DNA from: Rosellinia necatrix | Lineage: Eukaryota > Ascomycota > Sordariomycetes > Xylariales > Xylariaceae | Assembly (NCBI GenBank): GCA_021209875.1 | Contig: JAGYVD010000002.1 | Span: 1,922,001-1,986,000, forward strand | DNA: 64,000 nt | Direction: 5' to 3' | Part shown: positions 25,649 through 35,371 of the stretch, in pieces | How the letters are laid out: each line of letters opens with the position of its first letter | How positions within the stretch are numbered: position 1 is the stretch's first letter | Made by a program: the position numbers and the translations under genes | The notes under the pieces: model-generated | What the model was told of the DNA's origin: nothing | Database searches by the model: none | What the model saw: only the letters and a program-made list of their open reading frames with translations

Positions 25649-26466
25649 TTAGATGTGCTGAACCATAGCGACCACAGCCGCACCGCCGAATAGCGCTCCC
25701 ATACCAATAACACCAGTAGCGGCTGCGGCATTAGTGGACTGAATCGTGCTAGACGCCTCAGGAACTGTGGTAGTGCCTGACTCGGTGTGGGAGTGGGAGT
25801 GAGTGAGGGTGGTGGTCTCCGTGCCTGATTCGGTAGGAACGCTGCCAGTACCAGTCACAGACTCGGAACCGCCAGTGGGAACGGGCGTGGTAATCTCACC
25901 ACCTCCAGGAGTAGTCAAAGGCTCGGTAAAAGTAGTCTCCGTGCCAGCGGGGGGTGAAGGAGTGGGCGAGGTCTCAGTAAGAAGAACAGTCGTGGTGGTC
26001 GGCTCAGGCTGATAAGGGACACTGGTGGTAGTAGACTCGGCCACAGGAGGGACAGTGACGGAGGTGGAAGATACGTCAACATCACCACCACCATAGCCGG
26101 TGGGAGTCTCTCCGGTATCGCCGCCAGAAACAGTGTTAAGAGTAACAGTGACAGTAACTGTCTCAGAAGCCACCGTCTCAGGGGAGGTGACAGTCACAGC
26201 CTCGCTGCAACTACAGTCCTCGCGCTCCTGGACACCAATGACAGAAGCCTAGTGCAAATCAATGTTAGCGTCGATGGGCAGTATAAAGATTTGCGAACAT
26301 GGATGGGCATAAGAAGGGGACTAGGGTTCGGGGCAGCGCAAGCTGGTGAGCTAGCTATGAGTTTACGAAATGAAATATGCGAAGCGCGCTAGGTCGAACA
26401 GCAGAGGCATAAACTTACCATGCCAATGGCGGCAAAGAAGAGAATAAAGAAGTTGAGGAACTGCAT
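25649..26466 (-). CDS. Ser/Thr-rich secreted GPI-anchored-type cell-surface protein
   Basis: Two exons, 26466-26419 and 26248-25649, encode 215 aa. The N-terminal MQFLNFFILFFAAIGMASV is a signal peptide. The mature part begins with a Cys-x-Cys (EDCSCSEA) and then becomes a long Thr/Ser/Pro/Gly-rich, valine-spaced stretch ideal for O-mannosylation, with a His-Ser HSHSHTES island near residue 170. The C-terminus (ATGVIGMGALFGGAAVVAMV) is a hydrophobic tail preceded by small residues, fitting a GPI-attachment signal with omega site near the Ser/Asn/Ala run. Likely a cell-wall or plasma-membrane mucin-like protein. No catalytic domain is seen. Lineage-specific proteins of this kind diverge fast, so orthology cannot be judged. 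Confidence 0.82.
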
Positions 26467-28430
26467 CTTGAAGATGGCTGACGGTAGCAGTGCGGTTGGT
26501 GATATTTGGTATCGTGATGAAAAGTGCTTGTATGAAGACAACAAGGCCCAAGTATCAAATAGAGATAGATGTCTGTTTCTGTTGGGTCCCAAGAACAGAA
26601 CGTTGATGGTATTGCGGGTTAGTGAATGTTGGATGCGTGTGCGTGTGGTTGTGGTTGTGGCTGTAGTTGTGGTTGAGGTTGTGGACGACGGAGGGAAGAA
26701 GAGAAGGACAGGTGTGGTTGCTGGAATGGTGAAGGTGTATTTGTACGTTGCCCTCTGGTCGGTCTTATGCTAATGGCCAACCCGAGTGATTGCGTTAAGG
26801 CGTTGGTAGAGCAATGGCTGCAACACCTACCACAAGAATTACCTGAGGCACCTTCCCAACCTACCTTCCTTACCTACTTGAAGTCTTCACCTCTCGTCGT
26901 TCTTCATTGGCTGCCGACTTAAGCTACCTACCTACTTAGTAGGTACTTACCCAAGGTGCATTTTAGCGCTGCTTCTTTTTCCCACCCCTCGAATACCTAC
27001 CTACCTACCTACCTACCTATCTACCTAATCTATCTACCTATCTGCCTGCCTACCTGCCTACCTGCCTGCTACACGTTGCCTACTCCATGTACATACTAGG
27101 TGCCTTTAGATGACCTTTAACTGGAGCAGACAGCTTCAAGGTTTCCAGCTATCCAGGTACTTAAGTACATAGCTGCATACCTAAGATACCTACTTGAGCA
27201 GGTACTTTCTTTTTCTTAGCCCATATTGATTGAGCAGACCGATCAGGTTGTAAGCGGGCAGGTGCCAGACCCGGATCTGTTCGTCCTGGATATACAAGAC
27301 CTGCCTCTGCCTCTCCTTAGTAGGCAGTAGGTAATACCTAGGTATGAGTTGATTACCTACCTACCAGGAAATAAATTGGCTAGGTACTGATTATATACCT
27401 AGGTATGGTAATGGTCGATGCTGAATAACAATTTTGATGCCCCCTTCTCCTATTCGTCCCTTCGTCCCGGTACACTCCCGGCTACCTACCCATCGTAAGT
27501 AACACAAAATCATTAATGGCCAACCAGAATGAGTGACGGTGTACTCGGTGGTCATTCTGTCTAGGCAGGTGCGTTGTGTGATGGTAGACCTCCAAAGTAC
27601 CCAAGCAGTTATTGTACTAAATTACAACGCTCCTTACATTTTGTACTGCTAATCTATATATGTTCTATTGTGTTAAACGGGTGTGCCACAGTCTCTTATA
27701 CACGTCGAGGCACCTAACCCACTCCACTTACTTCTGTAGTCAGTTCAATAGGTAGGTACTTGTCTAAGTACGTACGCATGATGATCAAATGGTCCTTAGT
27801 AGACATCTAAAACGTCTATATTCGTGGAATAAAACACCAGGAACCCAATACACGGTCTATCGATACAGAATGCGACCTACTTATCGAGTAGATTAATAAC
27901 AAGCCTAGTATTAAGGCCTACTAAGGATAATGAGGTATGGGTATAGAGTCTGTATAACAATCCATTGTTTCTGTCATGTCTCATGTCTCCAGATACGAGA
28001 TGCCAGTTGCATTCTTCTGGTCTGCTCCTATACCTATGCATCGCTCCCATATCTTGGCCCCGTTGCGTGACCCGTGAAGAGCAAGAAACTGCACTTTATG
28101 ACAACGCCCGTCAATAGAGCGCAATAGTGAGCACAGCCAACAGATGATGCCTTCCTGTTCTAGCTAGCCTGCATCCATATGTCGCTATGCGTGTCATGCC
28201 AGTCCAATTACTTCGATTGGCATCTATTGCAGTCTGATAAGGTGGAACAAAATCCATCGCCCGGCTCGGCTGTTAGACCTTTCTTGCATTCCGTATATCG
28301 GGCCCAGGGTACTTTGCTACGTACGTACTCGTCTTGATCAATATGTCTTGATCAACACCGATCGATACCATAACCGGCCCCTCAGCATATCTTTTGACTT
28401 AGCGCTGCCTACATTGCAGCAGACAAATTT
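26467..28430. other. Intergenic region with ACCT microsatellites
   Basis: Two kilobases without a convincing gene. It starts with a GTGGTT-rich leader (about 26640-26690) of the GPI-type gene, then a strong ACCT repeat (26994-27070) and further scattered CCTAGGTA words to about 27410. From 27600 onward the composition is more even and AT-leaning. Confidence 0.65.
26994..27070. repeat. (ACCT)n microsatellite with TATC and GCCT variants
   Basis: Tandem CTAC/CCTA units grading into CTATC and CTGCC variants. Confidence 0.92.
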
Positions 28431-28973
28431 ATGATAGAGAAGGCTACCGAAGACGACCTAGGCTACTGGACCAAGCCTACAAGCATCCATGATGTTGACC
28501 TTCAGAATGCTCATGGCCACATCTTCGCAATGTCAGACAGTAACAATTTCATCGCTTACGAGTACCGAGAAGGTCCTCCTGTTGAGCTCACAGTTGATGA
28601 TGCCGTATTCACCCGCGAACTTGTTCAGTATATTCTTTCAAACAAACTGAATAAGCTCTTGGGTCTTCAAGTGCTATCACCTGATGATGAGTTCGATGGC
28701 AAGCAAATGCTCGAGTTCATCCTTGGTCCATCTCAGGGCACAGTCATGCTCCATGAGGACAAAGCAAACCACGATGGAATAAACCGGGTTACTGAATGGA
28801 GAGCCCGCGTTAAGGACGGAATCACCTCATTTTCGGAGGGAAATGCAGACAGTCACGCTGAGGCCACCAGAGGTACTCATCAGGTCTTCCAAGGAAAAGG
28901 CGAATCAGACCTTCCAGATGACTCGGCCTTGAAAGACTGCTTGGAGTTGGAGGGCCTTTGGAATGGAAAATGA
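28431..28973 (+). CDS. Hypothetical protein, orphan single-exon ORF
   Basis: An uninterrupted 180-codon frame starting at ATG 28431. The product is acidic and soluble, with no signal peptide or membrane helix, and I do not recognise a family. Opening residues MIEKATEDDLGYW and a central VDDAVFTRELVQYILSN look like genuine folded protein rather than noise. The C-terminal 50 residues are Ser/Glu/Asp-rich. Codon use is less GC-biased at third positions than in flanking housekeeping genes. An in-frame stretch extends a few codons upstream past a possible AG acceptor (CATTGCAG), so a lost or unseen first exon is possible. It sits beside a decayed phosphotransferase and AT-rich DNA, suggesting an accessory island. 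Confidence 0.5.
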   Translation: MIEKATEDDLGYWTKPTSIHDVDLQNAHGHIFAMSDSNNFIAYEYREGPPVELTVDDAVFTRELVQYILSNKLNKLLGLQVLSPDDEFDGKQMLEFILGPSQGTVMLHEDKANHDGINRVTEWRARVKDGITSFSEGNADSHAEATRGTHQVFQGKGESDLPDDSALKDCLELEGLWNGK

Positions 28974-29640
28974 GTTTTTATCTCTACGCAAATCGGGCCG
29001 TCTCTTCTAACTATCTTTTTTTTAATCACAGACTTTCCGATAGGACAAGCTTGAGTGGAAGGGGGTACGAGTCTAAGAATTGTTGTGAGGTTATGTTTAT
29101 CGAACGCTTTATTTCCCTCCTTTATATAGTTGATTTTCTTGTTTGCTTCATCTTCTCACTTTTATATATGATTTTGCATAGTTTCACGGCAGGAGCTTCT
29201 TTAGCCTCTAACATGACCAGTCACAGCTTGGACAGGAGGTAAGTAAATGAGGTCTAGATGCCTTACAACTGTCAAGACTAAATGGAATTCTGTAGCGGCT
29301 TATTAGCTAATACGCTATATATTCGTTCTGACACACCCGCCCCCCTCGACATTGCCCTAGAGTCGTGCTAAGGAATACATCGAGATATTTTAGCCTGTCT
29401 CCATCCTCAGGAGTGGCAGTCTCCCAGTCTCCTCTATTCCAGGCAAATCCATAACTGTCACGGAACTAGTTCTAACCTAAGGACTCCACTAGGGCACGGG
29501 CCAGAATACTGTATATAAAAGGAGCGAGTAGCTGGCGACTGACCAAGTGAGGAATCTTCCCTCCTTGTGCAATAACATAAGTTATTTCTGGAACTACCAG
29601 CAGTACGAACTGTGACAATAACGGCACAAAATCCCCAGCG
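28974..29640. other. Gap downstream of the orphan ORF
   Basis: AT-leaning sequence with short open frames and no recognisable gene. It leads into the decayed phosphotransferase that begins near 29690. Confidence 0.5.
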
Positions 29641-29689
29641 ACCGTGCAACCATGATAGTGTCTATGCCCACACGAGTACGCACACGCCC

Positions 29690-30458
29690 TACACCCTCCC
29701 GACTTTCTCCTGACGTTTCTGTCTTCTCTACTCTATCGCTAGTGCTGCCCAGGATGTCTTCAGTGATGTTTGGTTGCCGTACCAGTTTGGGTACGCTCTC
29801 CTTGAAGTCCTCCCTACAAACAGCCAGCTCTTGGTCAAAACTCCCCCAGAATGTGCAGACGAGTGCGTCTCGGTTCGGATAGTAGTGCCACCCCCTTGGG
29901 TCTTAAAGGGTTCAGGAATCAATTGTTAACCCTATTGAGCCCTAAATACAACCACCACACCCTCCCTACGGCCTAGAACATGCCTATCTATTCACTCCGT
30001 GATTCTTAAACTGACAGCTACACGCGGACGATGATGCAGAACACGCTCACCCGCCAAAATCAGTCACAGTGGCGACAGTCTTGGACTCTGCATCTGCAGA
30101 GAGGATCAAATCGATTGGCATTGGTCGAGACTGGATGTGAGGGACCCCGGGAAGCTTTTTGATCACATAAACAAGAAGTGATGGCTCATGACCGATAGCA
30201 CCATGGTAAGCGCACTCGGCCACGAAAGGTCAATAGATGATTCGGCTCAAGCGAATGAGCTCCATATCAAGCACAGCTGTTTCTCTCCGAAATTGAACAA
30301 TCCATTCGGCAGACGAACCGGCGACTGTGTAGCTGAAACACCCTTGAATAGGGACCGAGAGTAATTACGGACTCGCCGAGAAGTGATGCAGCTAGGTCAT
30401 CGCATTGTTTTCTAGTGGTACTTTCGCTTTGGAAAAACTCCTGAATGACAGTATCCAC
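29690..30458 (-). pseudogene. Decayed phosphotransferase (APH family) gene
   Basis: Reading the minus strand from about 30458, the frame gives ATTRKQCDDLAASLLGE-like text, then LDMELIRLSRIIY, a TGA at 30232-30230, and PFVAECAYHGAIGHEPSLL and YVIKKLPGVPHIQ in the same frame, ending at a TGA at 30049-30047. These resemble the N-lobe of fungal proteins of the phosphotransferase/aminoglycoside-phosphotransferase family. After about 150 unreadable bases, a different frame (29900 to about 29750) gives GWHYYPNRDALVCTFWGSF, like the C-terminal segment of the same family. The central catalytic part (HxDxxxxN and its DFG-like partner) is missing or unreadable. I read this as an internally deleted, stop-containing relic. 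The family match is from memory of motifs and needs a profile search. Confidence 0.6.
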
Positions 30459-30589
30459 AGAATAATAAGTTATTTTAGCAGCCGTCTTCCATCTTGCGGA
30501 GTAGTGCGACTTGATAGTACTAGCTCTGCAAGAGTGGTGATTGTAGTGGAAATAAAGGTGGAGTGGAGGTAAATATGCGGGCAGAGAAG

Positions 30590-30830
30590 CCTAGAGAAGT
30601 ATTAAAAAATATAACATAAAAGCAAATATTTATAAACTAAAACAGCGGTTGAAAAAAAAAAAACGTTTTAAGCTATAATAGACCTAACATTAAAAAATAA
30701 AAATAAAAAGTAAAAAGCAGCAAATAAAAATTACGTTAGTTAAATAAAGCAGCATTACCTAAGGTTGAATCTTGCCGGTTAATTGCTCTGCTTTATTTTT
30801 TTTTAAAGTAGGGCTAGAGCGCGGAAGCTA
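30590..30830. other. AT-rich block, possible RIP-mutated relic
   Basis: Sharp rise in A and T with A-runs, TTTAAA and TTATAAA words, in contrast to the flanks. No coding frame remains. It could be a repeat mutated by RIP (the C-to-T process of ascomycetes), but I cannot identify the parent element. Confidence 0.45.
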
Positions 30831-31967
30831 AAACGGAGCAGCAGGCGGCTAACGGCCAAAGCTAGCAGAAACGCTCGCGCCAGTATCAGCCATATTGCTT
30901 TAACGCGGGACGTAGGGACACATGATTTAAGGCTGCAGCTAGAACGATTAGACTACATTTGCTACTTTGGGGAGGGTTTATATAATTCTAGTCTATTCCT
31001 AGGATATGGAATGTATTATAGCATTGCTCCTAATGGATATCTCTATTATCTGCCAAAAATATAAAACCGGAGGTGCTGTTTTCCCATTTACCTATAATTT
31101 GGTATACCTCGCTACCTAATTACCTATTGCCCTACAAGCATCCATTCACTAAGCTTGGTATGGACTGTAGCCATCCCTGTAAGCACAAATCGAACTTAGC
31201 AACTTGCTTAGTCCCGATGAGTAACCTGCTTAAGAAGGTGTGGGAAGACGAGGTTTGTGCGCACCTGTCATCGAAGTCATACCCAAGAAACTTGACAGAG
31301 TTGACCCTGTTGAGGGCATAATCTTACGCGACTGCAAAAGCCTTACCCTGTCTCCAGACGCTTTGTGGAGTTGTGTTGCGAGTTGCTTCTATTCTGGGGG
31401 GATGTTGGTTTATTGGAGTGATTGGAGGAATGCATAATATGTTAGGGAGAATAATAGCTTAGCCGCTGTCAGCATCCCTCTAAGCCATGTTATAGTCACA
31501 CGGTTTAGGACATGTGTGAGCACCAGAGACATGCCCATATCGTAGGGAGCAAGAATTAGTTGCTAAGAACCATGCTGCCATACTGACCAGTAACCTTATA
31601 TTCATATATGTCCCGTAGGATGTCCCTACTAGTCTCCAGGCCGTTTTGATTGTGTAGTGAATGCTGCGACTGGTACGCGTGGGGATTCTATCGAAAACGA
31701 GCTACCTTGGGGCTTCATAAACTAAATTGCCGCGGCTTTTACCGTATCTACGTGGATGAATCGAAGCATGTTGCATCACGGGGTTAGAAGCATAATCCGC
31801 TTAGAAACCCTAGATCTTCTAGCCGTCGGGCCGATTAAGAGCGGCAAACGGCGTAGGAAAGAAGCACCATAGCTACTAGGCATTACAGCTTCATCAGTTG
31901 GCGCTCAACTTTGGCCGGTGAATAATATAGTAGAGCGGGGTGGAGGTTGTGCCTCGGCGTTCTCTAC
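30831..31967. other. Gap between the AT-rich block and SIN1/AVO1
   Basis: No convincing gene. A plus-strand frame around 31240-31437 reads a plausible peptide (APVIEVIPKKLDRVDPVEG) but has no start or domain that I recognise; it may be another relic fragment. Confidence 0.45.
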
Positions 31968-34605
31968 TTAGACCTCCTTAGCATAAGGTGCGATACCCTT
32001 CTTCATTTCACGGACAATCTCTGCTGCCTCTTGACTACCCTTCGCTTCAAAATCATATCGCTTAGTTTCCGAGTCTCGGAATATGAGGAGCTGTGACGTT
32101 TTGGTAAGCAGAGATGCCACCGGAATCCACGTGGTAAAACGCTCGTACCTTAAAATTGCTTGGATGCCGACGGGACATATTACATCCAATCACGTTGCTG
32201 AAGTGAACGGTCGTGGTTTTACCACCTTCGCGAGCCACTTTACCTCCAGAGGAAGGCATGATATAAACATATTCGCCGTCAATAGCAATTATTCTTTCGT
32301 TTAAGCCAACGAATCGCATGGGCTGTTTTCGCCAGACGGTGTATTTCTGGTAAGTCACTTTATTACCACTGCCAGCCTCGTCTGCCATAGTAGCTTGTTG
32401 AGCTAGAGGATGCGCCGTTGCAGCCTTCTTCTTCCCTTTTGGGGGAATCTGTGAATCCCATACGTGCGATTTGGGAGAGGAGCTCCCAGGAGAACCTGTG
32501 ATGGTGAGTGGTCCGTCCGTTGCAAACCGACGGCGATGAAGTTCAAGATCCATGGCATTGCCTATAGAAGATACAGCGCGATCCGGGTAAGCTACCGCAC
32601 CAGAACCGGGGAGTTTCAGAACATGAGTATTCTTGTCCAGTTGTCTCTTGCGGCAGACGGTATCAAGCACTTCGGCAAAGTACATATCTGTTGTTACATC
32701 TACGGTTATCATCTGTCCGGCGGGCACGTCAGAAGACAGTATATGGATTCTTAGGAGTTTCTTCTGCCCTCTGGTAGCCGCTGGAGTGTTGGTCGGCGCG
32801 GCTGGTTTATCAGCAAAAATGGTATCCATTCGGTAAGTAGTCGTGATGATTGGATTCGGCCGAGGCTGTGTAACAATAGGGAGGGTGGATGGTGGTTGAG
32901 GCGTGTTCTTAGGCGTCACCTCTTCAGGTTCTTCAGTGGCTACTTCCTGTTGTTCGAATTGCGGTGTCTGCCGTCGATTTTCGGCAAAGCCAACCTCGGA
33001 GGCCTGTACTAACGCAAAATCGTCAAACGTTTTTGATGCCGACCGTGACCTGGCCGCTCGATTATTCGCGGTTGTGAATGAATTAAGAGGCTTTTTCCGA
33101 TCTAACGGCTCAAAATCGTCATCTACTTCGCCGCCTTCCTCGACCATTCTCAATGTCCACCAGTTCACGTTGAGCTTGTCTGTTGCGATGGGAGGTTCGC
33201 GCTTCTCTGCGTAGTATCTCCACAGGCTTAGCCCAATCAACTCAGCTACCGTTACCGGCCGTGATGACCCGTCCGCCTCCTGGACGCTACGCCTGATCAA
33301 TACTTCAAATGGTGTCTCAGCATCTTCGGAGAACGGCGCATAGATTCGCAACCGTATAGGATCCGGGTCGCCCTGCCCCGATAGAGAAGCAAACTGGTCA
33401 GACTGCGTAACGGGCTTGGTTCTCTTTGCTTTGAATGCATCAGAAAGCAAGCTTCGAGGGTGGGCAACGCTCAAGGGCCTGATGGTGCTCATCGGTCGGG
33501 GTGGGGGTAAAGCATGCAGCAACGACGGCTCCGGCGGGACTGGGACCTTTCTAATAGTTGATTGTCTCAACAGCCTTTTCGGTACAGTACCGACAACTTG
33601 CTGGCCCGGGGAGGCACCAACAACGGGCCCCTCAACAGTGTCAAGAATGGAAGTCGAATCGGCACTCCCAACAAAGGCAGAAGAGGTGTCCGATATGTCC
33701 GAGTCTTCCTCCGCTAGTAGCTCACTGTCCTTTCGCACGATGCCTTGGGCCGGTTCATCACTCGACTTAGACTGTGATCTTGTGGTTCGTGTCGCCGACT
33801 TCAGCGCTTCTTTCTGCCGGTGGTAACCGGATGCGTCGAACTCGTTCTCGGACGAGAACTCGCTGCTAGTGACGGTATCTCGGCGCGCACGCTCTTTGAC
33901 AATTTCTAAGGCGGATTGCGAGCCACGCCTAGCGCCAGGGGCCTGTCGTGGCGAAGTCATGGTGGTCATCTGACGCAAATTGGAGGATTGAATGGGGGAA
34001 GACCCGGCGCGGCTGCGGACCGGCATTTTGGCAAATCGTATCTGCTGGGCGGCTCGCTGGTCGGACTCATCGTCGCTCTCGTCGCTGAGGTCACTGCTAT
34101 CGTCTTCCTCCATCTGTTCCCGCCGTCGTTCCCTGCGGCGCTTGAGTGCGCTGCCGGGTCCCAGCGTGTCCCCCCCAACCCCCGTTAACATGCCCCCTTC
34201 CTCTGCCTCATCCTCGAGTGTTAGGCCGGTCAACCGAGGGGCTGCCTGGAAATATTCGGAAGCGATGGCGGTGGGTATAGGGGGGGAATGGGTCCGTTTA
34301 ATATGAGACGGGTTGAAGCGCCAGCCAGTGGCTTTGAACGGGGCGGTATTGAGGAAGCTATCGTTTATGGTGATGAGTCGCTCGCCAACGCCATCAGCGA
34401 TCTCGGTCAGATAATTGGTTCGCAGTTGATAAGAAACTAAGCTACGCAAAATGCGAAGTTAGCAAGCCAAGTCAACAGCGATGAGAAGGCCAGAAGGCTA
34501 GAGGGCCATAGGGCCATAGGGCCAAAGGGCCATAGGGCCAAAGGGCGTGCCGACGGGAGGTATGGCCGAGTAAGTTACATACTCTTCAACTTGGATCAAA
34601 GACAT
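31968..34605 (-). CDS. AVO1: TORC2 subunit SIN1/AVO1
   Basis: Scaffold and substrate-recruiting subunit of target-of-rapamycin complex 2, acting at the plasma membrane upstream of AGC kinases. Three exons: 34605-34583, 34441-32149 and 32090-31968, in frame, 812 aa. The tiny first exon (MSLIQVED) is chosen because the next exon continues VSYQLRTNYLTEIADGVGERL, the conserved SIN1 N-terminus. Residues 60-330 are disordered and Ser/Asp/Arg-rich. About 365-435 hold the CRIM domain (DPIRLRIYAPFSEDA, LIGLSLWRYY), which recruits substrates. About 565-645 hold a Ras-binding-like ubiquitin fold (LRIHILSSDVPAGQMITVDV). About 703-812 form the PH domain (YQKYTVWRKQPMRFVG ... RYDFEAKGS), completed only after splicing out a 58-base intron. 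Intron 1 carries a tandem repeat. Confidence 0.92.
34495..34547. repeat. GGGCCATA/GGGCCAAA tandem repeat in AVO1 intron 1
   Basis: Five to six copies of a 9-base AGGGCCATA unit, some with AAA for ATA, inside the first intron of AVO1. Confidence 0.88.
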
Positions 34606-35371
34606 TGTCCGGGTAAGAGGCGATCGGCGGGATAGCCAGGTAATGCTGGGAACCAGCTAGTTCCCCTAGTTATTCTGACTGCGGCTAGCTATTGGTACCA
34701 AGGTAAATTTATTTGGTGTTCATAAACCGCCTTTGCGTTTCCTTCGTCTTCGGAGTGTTAGAGGGATAGAGGGAGAGAGCGTCGAGTGTTGCAGATGGGG
34801 ATAAATGCATGAACCAACCAAGGCGCTTTCGGGCGCCGCTGCCCATCTTTTTCTGGGTCTTCTAGAGGCAGGTACATATGTACTTGCACTAGGTACGCCG
34901 ATTTGCGGGGTATTGGAGCATTGTGGGGAATGATGTATGCACATGCTTGTATTGTGCATATTTATGTGGATACACTTCATCACAAAATCGGCTTAGCTAA
35001 CTTGAACCCCTGTGCAAGCCAAGTAGCATTGCCAAACAACCGCTTAGTTAGTTACCTACGCACAGCTGTGACACACTTACCTGAGTTTGCCTATGCGTTG
35101 AAACCCTCTTCTTTGTGTACATTTATGCCCAAATGATGTGGATTCTCCCGAATGAGAAGAAATGGGGAAAGAATTCATATTTTTATGCCCGTATCAATCA
35201 CATCCGACCAAATACACGTCGTCGAACGTGAGGGTTATAACAACATCAACTCCTCAAATTTCGACGCATATAAGACCATAAAACGCCCTTGTTTACAGTA
35301 AAAATATCTGCTGATCTATAAGACCTCCATACATATAGATATATATATATATGTATGTATGTAGCTATAAA
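34606..35371. other. Intergenic region between AVO1 promoter and SLC6 3-prime end
   Basis: No gene seen. A TA tract followed by TATG units lies at about 35330-35363, near the stop of the symporter gene. Confidence 0.65.
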
